From an uncultured Bacteroidales bacterium (GTDB lineage Bacteria; Bacteroidota; Bacteroidia; Bacteroidales; Bacteroidaceae): 64,000 nucleotides of DNA. Below, one piece after another: positions 1 to 9,059 of the stretch (position 1 is its first letter; every line of letters starts with the position of its first letter). Both the position numbers and the translations under genes were made by a program. The notes below the pieces were generated by a model. The model worked only from the letters and a program-made list of their open reading frames with translations, was not told where the DNA came from and searched no databases. The stretch covers positions 32,140 through 96,139 of the forward strand of contig CADCBH010000013.1 in NCBI GenBank assembly GCA_902799655.1, in the 5' to 3' direction.

Positions 1-735
1 ATAGATATATTGAAATTCAAAAATATTGCTAATTATATAGAATATCATACATACAAGGAAAATTGATTTGATATTTTTGTAGAACCAGTCGAAATATAAT
101 AAAATAGTTGTTCCACTAAAGAAATATATGATAGTATTTATGCTATTGTCGTATATACTACGATAAATAGTAAGCAATGTAAATATAGGTATTAAAACGT
201 AAATCTTATTATATTTGCGCATTAGATAAATCATGAATGGTACTGCAATATAAAATAGTACTTCATATTTCATAGACCATAGTGATCCATTAACAAAAGG
301 TCCTATAGGATTGTCAGTAAATAATCCTGGAAGACAAGGTTCTATAAAATTAAGAAATGTTAGGTTTGCTACTAAGTATTTCAAGCTTTGTATTGAAAAA
401 AAATACTCTGTAGATGTTACGTTGGTAAAAAATATACCACATAAAAAGCATAAAATAATAGTAGTGACGTATGCAGGTATTATACGAAATATACGTTTCC
501 TAACATAAATATTTAGATTATTTCTACGAATAAAGCTATACACAACCAAAAAACCTGTAATGGTAAAAAATGATTTTACGCGCATTTGACCACTGATGAA
601 CCAAAACTGTTCTGTATCTGTAAGTGTGCAAAAATGGACTAATATCAATGAAAAAGCAAAGAAATAGCGCAGAAAGTCAAAACAATTATCTTTTCTTACA
701 CGTTGTATGGTTTCATTGGTAATTAATTCTTCCAT
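1..735 (-). CDS. Membrane acyltransferase, family 3 (partial, C-terminus cut by window edge)
   Basis: I translated this stretch directly: 245 codons run open from ATG at 735 to base 1 with no stop. Residues 20-35 hold an aspartate followed by the family motif Arg23-x10-His34, and around residue 150 the string GSLWSMKYEVLFYIAV matches the WSLxxExxFY motif of acyltransferase 3 (OafA/NolL-like). Several hydrophobic segments alternate with short basic loops, as expected of an inner-membrane enzyme moving acetyl or other acyl groups onto surface polysaccharides. The family is usually 330-380 residues, so about a third is missing. It starts 11 bases after the cotH-type gene ends and is probably the last visible gene of the leuS operon. 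The DNA is clearly AT-rich compared with leuS, which suggests recent acquisition or a surface-polysaccharide origin. The substrate cannot be told. Confidence 0.85.
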   Translation of the reverse strand, partial: MEELITNETIQRVRKDNCFDFLRYFFAFSLILVHFCTLTDTEQFWFISGQMRVKSFFTITGFLVVYSFIRRNNLNIYVRKRIFRIIPAYVTTIILCFLCGIFFTNVTSTEYFFSIQSLKYLVANLTFLNFIEPCLPGLFTDNPIGPFVNGSLWSMKYEVLFYIAVPFMIYLMRKYNKIYVLIPIFTLLTIYRSIYDNSINTIIYFFSGTTILLYFDWFYKNIKSIFLVCMIFYIISNIFEFQYIY

Positions 736-746
736 ATATCAAACCA

Positions 747-2171
747 TCATTGACTGATAACAATTTTTTTACCATTCTTGATATATATACCCTTTTTAGG
801 ATTATCTATCTTTTGTCCATATAGTGTATATATATTATTAGATGCATTGACGTTAACAATACGTTTAATTGATGTACTTTCATCAATATTATTAATACGC
901 TCATCTAATAGTTCGAGATGCGTACTGAACCAATCTTTTGCTTCTTTGGCATCATCAGAAATATTGAGTGTTGCGATACCATAATCCCATCTCTTAAAAT
1001 GATGGATTCTTGATGTATTAATAGCTATTCCTTCTGATGATACTATATAGTTATCAATAAAGGTTGTCATCTTTGACAACAACGTTGGCTTCAGTTCATT
1101 CCAAAGTCTTTTATATTCTTTTGTGAAAGCTTTGTTATCACTATTGAATAATTGATTGAAATAATAGTCATAGTCACCTGTATGTATTCTAGAAAATGTG
1201 CCATATGTCATTCCATAGTTGGAATCAAAGTCCCATATACAAGGCATTTCTAATAGACTTTCATTGGTATTATCATATTTTGAAACATAAAGATTGGTAC
1301 CTCCAGAATCATAAGATCCTAAGATATCATGAGCCAATACCCAGCGTGCAAAAGATGTGATATCAATGAACTGTTCATATGTACCTGTTTTGATACTTTC
1401 TTCTGTTTTATTTATATATTGTGTAATGTATGTTTCCTGCTCTACTGTCACATCTTCCTCATCTGGATATTTCCAGGTCCATCGATAACCTTTATATGGT
1501 GCAAAATAGTTTGAAGTGAAGTACTTATTTTCGTTCCACCAATATGGGTCTCGTTCTATAAGATAACCAGTATTCTTATTGACATTGATTCTGCAATCAC
1601 TATTTCTTTTGATTGACTCAACAAGCAGATAACATCCTCTATAGTCACCATTGATAAATACGTTACAAGGCATATATTTTGGAGTCCATGAAAATTGTAT
1701 CCATTCACTTAATTGTAGTCCTATAATTGTATTGAGTGAAAGAGCATCTTTGATAAGTCTCCAGTCCTTATCTTCATAATGGCTGTCATTACGAGACAGT
1801 AAGTCAGCTTTTTTTTGGAGTTTAAGTTTATAGGGATAATTTAGACCTACTGCATAATAGGCTGATGTGTTACCATTGATTTTAATAGTCGCTCCACTAA
1901 CGTTTTTCTCGTAATTACCACTATCATAAATAATATTTCCAGAATCAATGATTTTGATTCTGCATGGTACTTTTGTAGCGTTTGTAGAGGTAGCTCCCAT
2001 ACATCCTTCAGGAGATTTGACAAAGTCGCATGTAGGTTCTTCTTGATTATTAGTAGTGATGTCTACGACTTTCAATCCTATCTGACTGATAGTTTCAAAA
2101 TCATTATCTTGCGCTTTTGCGAAAAGAACACAAAATATGAATAGAATGATTGCGAAATAGAATTTAATCAT
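747..2171 (-). CDS. CotH-kinase family secreted protein
   Basis: The protein has 474 residues from the ATG at 2171. That start is preferred over the upstream ATG because it overlaps the porZ stop as ATGA and directly begins a signal peptide (MIKFYFAIILFIFCVLFAKA). CotH hallmarks are a GDYRGCYLLVESIKR segment near residues 175-190 and WDFDSNYG near 313-320, the expected metal/ATP site of the atypical kinase fold found in spore coat CotH. In Bacteroidota such proteins are exported and their targets are unknown. The last 25 residues (LYGQKIDNPKKGIYIKNGKK) form the short C-terminal tail common in exported Prevotella proteins, and the large surface protein at 60886-63618 carries the same tail. Coupling to porZ suggests a role at the cell surface, which is inference. 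The gene is AT-rich. Confidence 0.8.
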   Translation of the reverse strand: MIKFYFAIILFIFCVLFAKAQDNDFETISQIGLKVVDITTNNQEEPTCDFVKSPEGCMGATSTNATKVPCRIKIIDSGNIIYDSGNYEKNVSGATIKINGNTSAYYAVGLNYPYKLKLQKKADLLSRNDSHYEDKDWRLIKDALSLNTIIGLQLSEWIQFSWTPKYMPCNVFINGDYRGCYLLVESIKRNSDCRINVNKNTGYLIERDPYWWNENKYFTSNYFAPYKGYRWTWKYPDEEDVTVEQETYITQYINKTEESIKTGTYEQFIDITSFARWVLAHDILGSYDSGGTNLYVSKYDNTNESLLEMPCIWDFDSNYGMTYGTFSRIHTGDYDYYFNQLFNSDNKAFTKEYKRLWNELKPTLLSKMTTFIDNYIVSSEGIAINTSRIHHFKRWDYGIATLNISDDAKEAKDWFSTHLELLDERINNIDESTSIKRIVNVNASNNIYTLYGQKIDNPKKGIYIKNGKKIVISQ

Positions 2172-4087
2172 CTTACAATAGCTATCTTGCATACAGTACC
2201 TTTTTCACCATTACTCGTTGCTGTAGCTACCATATAGACGCCAGAGGCCACTCTCCTACCCTGTTTGTCGCATCCATCCCAGGTAAATGTACCTCCATTA
2301 CTGCGTCCTTCAGCTATCAAGGCACCATTGGCTGCCAGTATCTTGACATCAGCATTGAGGGATAGTCCTGTGATAGTGATAAGACCAGTGTATTCTGGTG
2401 TGACAGGATTGGGATAGGCCCATACATTGTCTTTGGTCATCTCTTCAACAGGTTCTGTAGCATCACTGACGAACGAACATAATCCCTTGTCAGTGAGGAA
2501 GAATACTTCTCCCGTCTGTTGATTGATAGTAATAAAGTTGACGTAATTAGAGAGTATAGGCGAATTATCAGTGGTAAAATGGTATATTTGGGTCATATTA
2601 TCCTCACTGACGAGGAAAACACCATTACCGTCAGTAGCAAACCATTTTCTTCCTCCTCCATCAACAGCTATGCAGTAGGTAGTGATACCACTTAGCAGAT
2701 AGTCAGCCAGATTCGTACCATCGTTGCGAGGCACTTTTTCCTGATAGAAAGTGTAACTATCTTGTCTGACATCCTCTGACTTAATATAGAAAGGTCCCTG
2801 GTTGGTAGCAACCCACATATTTCCGCTTTTATCTTCTGTGACATCATAGATCAACAAGCTGGTGTTATAAGATACACCATCTTGATTGACGAGGTCCTTA
2901 TAGCGATATACCTTATCGTTATTAATATCATAGCAGAAGACAGTTTGTGTTGACCAGCTGGTATTGACAAACCACATGAGTCCTCGACTATCTATTTTGA
3001 CGTTTCTCATACCAGGACACGATACCTCATCGTCATAATAGAGCTCGCTTTTGGTCAATTTCTTCCATTGTGCGTCTTTCGTCAGTAACAATAGATTGAC
3101 ACCATTGGCCTGACTGTTTAGTACCCACAGATTGCCATTATTGTCGAATTTAATACCATGAACAAGCGTATAGTTATCGCCATGTTCCTGATGACTTGAA
3201 CTGCTCCAAGCTGGTCGTAAAGGACTATTCTCTTTATAGTAATATGCTTTCAGCAGTCCGTTCTGAAACTCATAGAGTCCGCAGCGACCTCCTACAGCAA
3301 CATGATTTTGATCTGTAGGATCCACATCGATACAGTTGATATCGATATAATCAATGCCTGTAATGCTACTGATATCCTGTGGGTATAAAGTCCAGTCGCT
3401 GCCATTCATGATTTGTATGGTTCCTGGGCAGTTGGTTTCATATTGTCCTGACAAGAAGGCACCACCAGTGGTATATAGTTTACCATTCAGGAACTTTGCC
3501 TCGTAAAAGCTATTAGATGCAGGGCCTCCAGGCTTCAGCGTCTTGACGACATCGATGTATTTGTCGTAGTCGCTGTTATCTTCATCTGGCAGCACAGCAG
3601 GATAGTCAGGATGGCCAGGTGTGTAACTTTCAGCTATCTCAGCTCGCTGCACGTTGACCTTGACAATGCCAAAGCCACAGACGAGGTAGGCATAAACGCC
3701 TTCTATGCGGATACTTTGAACTGTCTTGTCGCCTATAATCGACTTATTGTAGAGGTCACTGATATTGGTGATATTACCCTTTGTATCTACCAAGTCGATA
3801 TTCGAATTGCGATAGACCACGACGAGGCGCTTAGCCTGTTTGCACCAGCTGATATGCGTGATATCGACATCGCTCATACCATTGATTTTATCGTAGGTAA
3901 TGATGCTCTGGTCTATCATGTTATACTGATAGAGCGAGCCAGAGGCCCTCACGAAGAGATAGTCGCCTGCTGCCTGTATCTGCTGTGGTTCAGCATACGA
4001 CAGGTAGTTGCGCCAGGTGCCTATTTGCGCCATGCATACTGCATAGTTTATCAAGCATAATGATATGACAGCGAGAAGTCTCTTCAT
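2168..4087 (-). CDS. porZ: PorZ-like protein of the type IX secretion system
   Basis: This is a 639-residue exported protein with a signal peptide ending near residue 20 (CMAQ). The opening IGTWRNYLSYAEPQQI and the repeated short propeller blades (two-component-regulator type, such as DSRGLMWFVN and DKSGNMWVATNQGPFYI) are the PorZ pattern. Residues from about 555 (AYPNPVTPEYTGLITI to the end) form an Ig-like sorting domain of the type used by T9SS cargo. In Porphyromonas PorZ belongs to the surface attachment complex that hands anionic LPS to the sortase PorU. This copy is shorter than the roughly 780 residues I recall for P. gingivalis. It follows the yitT-rdgB reading frame by 11 bases and overlaps cotH by 4. 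It implies a functional T9SS elsewhere in the genome. Confidence 0.78.
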   Translation of the reverse strand: MKRLLAVISLCLINYAVCMAQIGTWRNYLSYAEPQQIQAAGDYLFVRASGSLYQYNMIDQSIITYDKINGMSDVDITHISWCKQAKRLVVVYRNSNIDLVDTKGNITNISDLYNKSIIGDKTVQSIRIEGVYAYLVCGFGIVKVNVQRAEIAESYTPGHPDYPAVLPDEDNSDYDKYIDVVKTLKPGGPASNSFYEAKFLNGKLYTTGGAFLSGQYETNCPGTIQIMNGSDWTLYPQDISSITGIDYIDINCIDVDPTDQNHVAVGGRCGLYEFQNGLLKAYYYKENSPLRPAWSSSSHQEHGDNYTLVHGIKFDNNGNLWVLNSQANGVNLLLLTKDAQWKKLTKSELYYDDEVSCPGMRNVKIDSRGLMWFVNTSWSTQTVFCYDINNDKVYRYKDLVNQDGVSYNTSLLIYDVTEDKSGNMWVATNQGPFYIKSEDVRQDSYTFYQEKVPRNDGTNLADYLLSGITTYCIAVDGGGRKWFATDGNGVFLVSEDNMTQIYHFTTDNSPILSNYVNFITINQQTGEVFFLTDKGLCSFVSDATEPVEEMTKDNVWAYPNPVTPEYTGLITITGLSLNADVKILAANGALIAEGRSNGGTFTWDGCDKQGRRVASGVYMVATATSNGEKGTVCKIAIVR

Positions 4088-4098
4088 AGATAGCGGTA

Positions 4099-5613
4099 TT
4101 ATAGGGTCTTTAAGTATTCTGCCAGCTTCTGTACGGCTCGTGCACGATGGCTTATCTGGTTCTTGACGTCAGCACCCATCTCAGCAAAGGTCTTGTTGTG
4201 ACCCTCGGGTTGGAAGATGGGGTCGTAGCCAAAGCCCTCTCCTCCCCTACGCTGGGTAATGATTTCACCATTGACGATACCATCGAACGTCTTGGTCTTT
4301 CCGTTTATTATTAACGCAATAACTGTGCGGAATCGTGCACGACGATTGTTATTATTCTCTAATTCGTGCAACAGCTTGGTCATATTGGCATTCGAGTCGT
4401 GACCTGGTCCGCCAGCATAGCGGGCGCTATAGACACCAGGTGCACCGCCCAGGGCATCGACCTCAAGACCTGTATCGTCAGCAAAGCAGTCCACGTTGTA
4501 CTTGTTATAGATATACTGGGCCTTGATGAGGGCATTGTCTTCGAGCGTCTGTCCCTTTTCAGGGATGTCGTCGTGACAGCCTATGTCTTCGAGCGACAGT
4601 ACCTTAAACTGATTACCCAGGATTTTGCGGACCTCGATGAGTTTGTTCTGATTGTTGGTAGCAAATACTATTTTCATCTTCTTATTGTTTTTCTTCATAG
4701 TGACCCTCATCTCGTCGAATCCTTCGCCATATACACCAATGACGGCACTCTGCGAGACAAAGGCGTTGGGGTCGATCATCTTGATGAGTCGGAACATGTT
4801 GATGCTCTCGTTCTTCTTGGCGAGGATACAGAGCACTTTCATCTGTTTGCCTGTGTACCAGCCGTGTCCGTCGAGGATGGTGACGCCATGATTCATCTGC
4901 GTGCCAATAGCGTTGGCTATCTCCTGCCATTTCTGCGAGAATATCATAAACTGCACAGACTGTCTGCGTGCATTCATCACGTAGTCGAGGGTATAGTTCT
5001 CCATCGCCATCACACAGAAGCCAAACATCACCTTATGGGCTCGTTCCAGATAGGTTCCGAATTGTGGGAAGAACATACACGAGCCAATGATACAGAAATC
5101 AGCAGCGATGAGCACGTTGCCCAGCGATACATTGGGGTGGTACTTGTTGACTGAGGCTGCTATGATGTCAGTACCGCCTGTCGAGCCATTGTTCATGAAG
5201 ACAGTGGCCAGGGCGATACCAGTGAGTACACAGCCAATGATCATCGACATAAAGTCCTGTCCATCGCCCATCAGCTTGAACGGCAGGCCGTTCCCCTGCT
5301 TAGGGATATAGTCCTGTGCAAACTTCAGCATGAAGTAGAGGGTGAAGATAGCAAAGATGGTCTTCATCAGGAACCTCCAGCCCAAGATCTTCAATGCCGC
5401 TATGAGCAGCAAGCCATTGATGATGATATATGTGTTCTCCAGATGGAATCCTGTGGCGTAGTAGATGATGGCTGACAGACCAGTCACACCACCAGCCACT
5501 ATCTGATAGGGCATCAGGAATACGGTGAAGGCTACAGTATAGATAGCGAGGCCAAGGGCTATAAACATATAGTCCTTGACCTCGTTGAGGATTAATTTGT
5601 GATCGACAGTCAT
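4099..5613 (-). CDS. Fused YitT-type membrane protein and RdgB/HAM1 inosine-triphosphate pyrophosphatase
   Basis: This single 504-residue frame joins two normally separate proteins. Residues 1-305 are a YitT/DUF161 membrane protein with five or six hydrophobic segments followed by a DUF2179 domain (about 225-305). Residues 313-504 are a complete RdgB/HAM1 protein that starts at its own Met ([15 protein letters not shown] at 4677). It carries [23 protein letters not shown] and SHRARA, the substrate-binding and magnesium motifs. RdgB hydrolyses dITP/XTP to keep deaminated purines out of DNA. The linker VTMKKNNKK is short and sits on a run of five A on the coding strand; one more A would restore a stop just before the rdgB ATG. 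The fusion may therefore be a real indel, an assembly error, or translation that still restarts at 4677. It lies 14 bases behind leuS. Confidence 0.88.
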   Translation of the reverse strand: MTVDHKLILNEVKDYMFIALGLAIYTVAFTVFLMPYQIVAGGVTGLSAIIYYATGFHLENTYIIINGLLLIAALKILGWRFLMKTIFAIFTLYFMLKFAQDYIPKQGNGLPFKLMGDGQDFMSMIIGCVLTGIALATVFMNNGSTGGTDIIAASVNKYHPNVSLGNVLIAADFCIIGSCMFFPQFGTYLERAHKVMFGFCVMAMENYTLDYVMNARRQSVQFMIFSQKWQEIANAIGTQMNHGVTILDGHGWYTGKQMKVLCILAKKNESINMFRLIKMIDPNAFVSQSAVIGVYGEGFDEMRVTMKKNNKKMKIVFATNNQNKLIEVRKILGNQFKVLSLEDIGCHDDIPEKGQTLEDNALIKAQYIYNKYNVDCFADDTGLEVDALGGAPGVYSARYAGGPGHDSNANMTKLLHELENNNNRRARFRTVIALIINGKTKTFDGIVNGEIITQRRGGEGFGYDPIFQPEGHNKTFAEMGADVKNQISHRARAVQKLAEYLKTL

Positions 5614-5627
5614 AATCGAAAGTCTGA

Positions 5628-8477
5628 TTATTTACCCAATACGATGTTCACCATACGCTTTGGTACGATGATCACCTTCTTGATTTCGAAGCCTTCGAGA
5701 TACTTCTGGGCACGCTCTTCAGCGAGGACAGCCTTCTGGATGGTGTCGTTGTCAGCATCGGCAGCAAACTCCATATCGAAGCGTGTCTTACCATTGAAGG
5801 CAACACCCAGTTTGACAGTATTCTCCACGAGATACTCCTCGTTCCAGGCAGGCCACTGAGAGTCGCAGACACTACCCTGCTCGCCCAGAGCCTCCCACAG
5901 CTCCTCAGCGATATGTGGTGCGAAGGGTGCGATGAGGATGACGAGCGTCTTCAGGGCTTCACGACTCTTGCACTTCTGCTGAGCCAGCTCGTTGACGCAG
6001 ATCATAAAGGCTGAGATAGAGGTGTTGTATGAGAAAACTTCAATATCCTGTGAAACTTTCTTGATGAGCTTGTGAACACTCTTCAGATTGTCCTTCGTGG
6101 GCTCGCTGTCGTCAACAAGCAACTTGCCCTCAGCATTGTCGCGAGAGTTGCCATAGAACAGTGCCCAGAACTTCTTCAGGAAACGGTGACAGCCATCGAT
6201 ACCGTTGGTATCCCAAGGTTTCGACTGCTCCACAGGACCCAGGAACATCTCGTAGAGACGCAGGGTATCGGCACCATACTTCTCGACTATCATATCCGGG
6301 TTGACCACGTTGAACATCGACTTCGACATCTTTTCGATAGCCCAGCCACACTTGTACTGACCATTCTCGAGGATGAACTCAGCGTTGTTGTATTCAGGAC
6401 GCCAATCCTTAAATGCCTCAATATCAAGCACATCGGCTGATACGATATTCACGTCGACGTGGATAGGCGTTGTGGTATATTTGTCCTTCAGTCCAAAGCT
6501 GACAAACTTACCCTTGTCCTGACCCTCGTCCTCGATACGATATACGAAGTTGGAGCGACCCTGAATCATACCCTGGTTGACGAGTTTCTTGAAGGGCTCG
6601 TCCTCGCAGGAGTAACCAGAGTCATAGAGGAACTTGTTCCAGAAGCGCGAATAGATGAGATGACCAGTAGCATGCTCTGTACCACCTACATAGAGGTCTA
6701 CATTGCGCCAGTATTCGTCAGCATCCTTCGAGACCAGTGCCTTCTCGTTCTTGGGGTCCATATAGCGCAGATAGTAGGCTGAAGAGCCTGCAAAGCCAGG
6801 CATTGTATTAAGCTCCAAGGGGAAGACACTCTTGTTGTCGATGTTTTTGACATCAACAACACTATCAGTCTTCGTATCCCAGGCCCACTTCGTAGCACGT
6901 CCCAATGGGGGCTCGCCAGTCTCTGTGGGCTGGTATTTGTCGATCTCAGGCAGTTCCAGAGGCAGACACTCCTTTGGAATCATATAGGGCATGTCGTCCT
7001 TGTAATAGACGGGGAACGGCTCGCCCCAATAGCGCTGACGCGAGAAGATGGCGTCGCGAAGACGATAGTTGACCTTTACCCTACCCAATCCTTGCTCTGT
7101 GACGTATTTCTTCGTGGCAGCGATAGCCTCCTTGACAGTCAGTCCGTTGAGGCTGAACTTAGTGCTTGCAGAGTTACACATGATACCTTCCTTGGCATCA
7201 TAGCTCTCCTCGCTAACGTCAGCACCCTCAATCAGAGGGATGATGGGCAGGTTGAAGTGCTTGGCGAAGGCGTAGTCACGAGAGTCGTGAGCAGGCACAG
7301 CCATGATGGCACCCGTACCATAACCAGCCAACACGTATTCGGCTATCCAGATGGGGATTTTCTCGTCAGTAAACGGATTGATGGCGTAGCTGCCAGAGAA
7401 CACACCCGTTACTTTGTGGTCCATCTGGCGATCGCGCTCTGTACGCTTCTTCACGTAGTCGAGATACTTTTCTACCTCAGCCTTCTGGTCAGGAGTAGTC
7501 AGCTCTGCTACGAGGTCTGACTCAGGAGCCAGCACCATGAAGGTCACACCAAACATCGTATCAGCACGGGTGGTGAAGATGGTGAAGTGCTTGTCGCTGT
7601 CAGCCACTTTGAATTCCACTTCAGTACCCTCACTTCTGCCAATCCAGTTGCGCTGAGTCTCCTTCAGTGAGTCTGTCCAGTCAATCTCCTCGAGACCATC
7701 GAGCAGGCGCTGGGCATAGGCAGAGACACGCAGACACCACTGGCGCATCTTCTTCTGCTCTACAGGATAGCCACCACGTACTGAGACGCCATCGACAACC
7801 TCGTCGTTGGCCAGTACAGTACCCAGTTTGGGACACCAGTTCACCATTGTATCTGCCAGATAGGCAATACGATAGTTCATCAGCACCTCCTGCTTCTTCT
7901 TCTCAGAGAAGTTGTGCCAATCAGCTGCTGTGAAGTGCAACTCCTCAGTACCCAGGGCACCACAGCCCTCAGTACCCATCAGCTCGAAGTGCTCTATCAG
8001 CTTGATGGTGGGCTGAGCCTTCTGCGAACTCAGGCTATAATACGACTTGAACATGCGCTGGAAGGCCCACTGCGTCCACTTGTAGTAGATGGGGTCGCAA
8101 GTGCGCACCTCGCGCTCCCAGTCGAAGCAGAAACCAATCTTGTCCAACTGCGAGCGATAGCGGTTGATATTCTCTACTGTCGTCTTCTCAGGATGCTGAC
8201 CTGTCTGGATAGCATACTGCTCTGCAGGCAGTCCATAGGCATCGTAACCCATAGGATTCAGCACGTTGTAACCCTGCTGACGCTTGTAGCGGGCATAGAT
8301 GTCTGATGCGATATAACCCAGAGGGTGACCAACGTGAAGGCCAGCACCAGAGGGGTAGGGGAACATGTTGAGCACGTAGAATTTCTTCTTCGTCGGATCC
8401 TCCTCTACGCGATAGGTTTTCATCTCTACCCATCGCTTTTGCCATTTTTGTTCAATGTCTCTAAAATTGTATTCCAT
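5628..8477 (-). CDS. leuS: Leucyl-tRNA synthetase
   Basis: The protein has 949 residues. The start at 8477 ([13 protein letters not shown]) is chosen because the frame opens 30 bases earlier than any homologue would, while a TAnnTTTG box lies at 8525-8532. The HIGH-type motif is [13 protein letters not shown] near residue 45 and the KMSKS loop is EKMSKSMFN near 700. Between them is a CP1 editing domain ([12 protein letters not shown], and [19 protein letters not shown] with its conserved Asp). It charges tRNA-Leu and edits mischarged isoleucine or norvaline. It leads the operon that continues into yitT-rdgB, porZ, cotH and the acyltransferase. Length and domain order are normal and no defect is seen. 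Confidence 0.98.
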   Translation of the reverse strand: MEYNFRDIEQKWQKRWVEMKTYRVEEDPTKKKFYVLNMFPYPSGAGLHVGHPLGYIASDIYARYKRQQGYNVLNPMGYDAYGLPAEQYAIQTGQHPEKTTVENINRYRSQLDKIGFCFDWEREVRTCDPIYYKWTQWAFQRMFKSYYSLSSQKAQPTIKLIEHFELMGTEGCGALGTEELHFTAADWHNFSEKKKQEVLMNYRIAYLADTMVNWCPKLGTVLANDEVVDGVSVRGGYPVEQKKMRQWCLRVSAYAQRLLDGLEEIDWTDSLKETQRNWIGRSEGTEVEFKVADSDKHFTIFTTRADTMFGVTFMVLAPESDLVAELTTPDQKAEVEKYLDYVKKRTERDRQMDHKVTGVFSGSYAINPFTDEKIPIWIAEYVLAGYGTGAIMAVPAHDSRDYAFAKHFNLPIIPLIEGADVSEESYDAKEGIMCNSASTKFSLNGLTVKEAIAATKKYVTEQGLGRVKVNYRLRDAIFSRQRYWGEPFPVYYKDDMPYMIPKECLPLELPEIDKYQPTETGEPPLGRATKWAWDTKTDSVVDVKNIDNKSVFPLELNTMPGFAGSSAYYLRYMDPKNEKALVSKDADEYWRNVDLYVGGTEHATGHLIYSRFWNKFLYDSGYSCEDEPFKKLVNQGMIQGRSNFVYRIEDEGQDKGKFVSFGLKDKYTTTPIHVDVNIVSADVLDIEAFKDWRPEYNNAEFILENGQYKCGWAIEKMSKSMFNVVNPDMIVEKYGADTLRLYEMFLGPVEQSKPWDTNGIDGCHRFLKKFWALFYGNSRDNAEGKLLVDDSEPTKDNLKSVHKLIKKVSQDIEVFSYNTSISAFMICVNELAQQKCKSREALKTLVILIAPFAPHIAEELWEALGEQGSVCDSQWPAWNEEYLVENTVKLGVAFNGKTRFDMEFAADADNDTIQKAVLAEERAQKYLEGFEIKKVIIVPKRMVNIVLGK

Positions 8478-8524
8478 TGCTTTGTATATTTGATATTTTG
8501 TTCTCAACAGTGCATATTAGGTTA

Positions 8525-8532
8525 CAAAGGTA
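8525..8532 (-). promoter_or_regulatory. Promoter -7 box ahead of leuS
   Basis: On the minus strand this reads TACCTTTG, the Bacteroidota -7 consensus TAnnTTTG. It lies 47 bases upstream of the chosen leuS start. Confidence 0.6.
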
Positions 8533-8764
8533 CGAAAAGTAGGTCGAACTGCCAAATTTCTTAGGACTTTTCATCGAAAGAGTGCGTCGTTAGAAATTAA
8601 CAATTCAGAAAATCCATAACAAAACATCGCTCAGAATTCGCGAATTACTCACCACATGCGCTCTCGCCTTCGTATGGCGAAAATATGACCATTTTGTATC
8701 TCCTTGTCATACAAGCACTTATATTTTTCACCCCTTTCAAAGCCTCGAAAATTGCCCGTTTTTT

Positions 8765-8872
8765 GCCCTTTTTTCGCCTTTCAAGTAGCCTTTTTTCTCA
8801 GAGTAAATAGCCTTTTTGCTACAAGCAAAAGGTCGTTTTGCTCCTAGCAAGTCCCCCTTTTGCTCCTAGCAC
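8765..8872 (+). repeat. Degenerate tandem repeat array, about 22-base unit
   Basis: About five units start at 8765, 8788, 8810, 8832 and 8851 with lengths 23, 22, 22, 19 and 22. Each begins GCC or GTC, continues with a T-run, then TCTC, GCT or similar, and ends near AGTAA or AGCAA. Units 8788 and 8810 both start GCCTTTTT, and two copies share TTTTGCTCCTAGCA exactly (8836-8849, 8858-8871). A related array lies at 60084-60184 on the other strand. Confidence 0.65.
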
Positions 8873-9003
8873 CCTCCTGTCACCACCTTTTCGTCCCTCT
8901 CCAGCCCCCTTCATCCCTCTAGAAGGGTAGGGAACTAAGTGTTAAATTCATGTATATTTCTTTTACATTGTAAACAGTACCAATAATTACCTCAACTTTT
9001 TTA

Positions 9004-9034
9004 TTGTGGATTTGATCTTTTTTGTGTACCTTTG
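9004..9034 (+). promoter_or_regulatory. Promoter of mutS
   Basis: TTG at 9004-9006, a 20-base spacer, then TACCTTTG at 9027-9034 match the Bacteroidota sigma-ABfr consensus. The mutS ATG at 9060 follows 25 bases later, which also rules out the in-frame ATG at 9006 as the start. Confidence 0.8.
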
Positions 9035-9059
9035 CATGCAATTAATTAAGCGAAGTACG

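Larger units (their letters stand above)
8478..9003. other. Non-coding gap between leuS and mutS with repeat array
   Basis: No credible gene is present in either strand of this divergent gap. The left end carries the leuS promoter and the right end the mutS promoter. The middle is pyrimidine-rich on the plus strand and holds a 22-base tandem repeat array (8765-8872), which is described separately. Confidence 0.7.
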
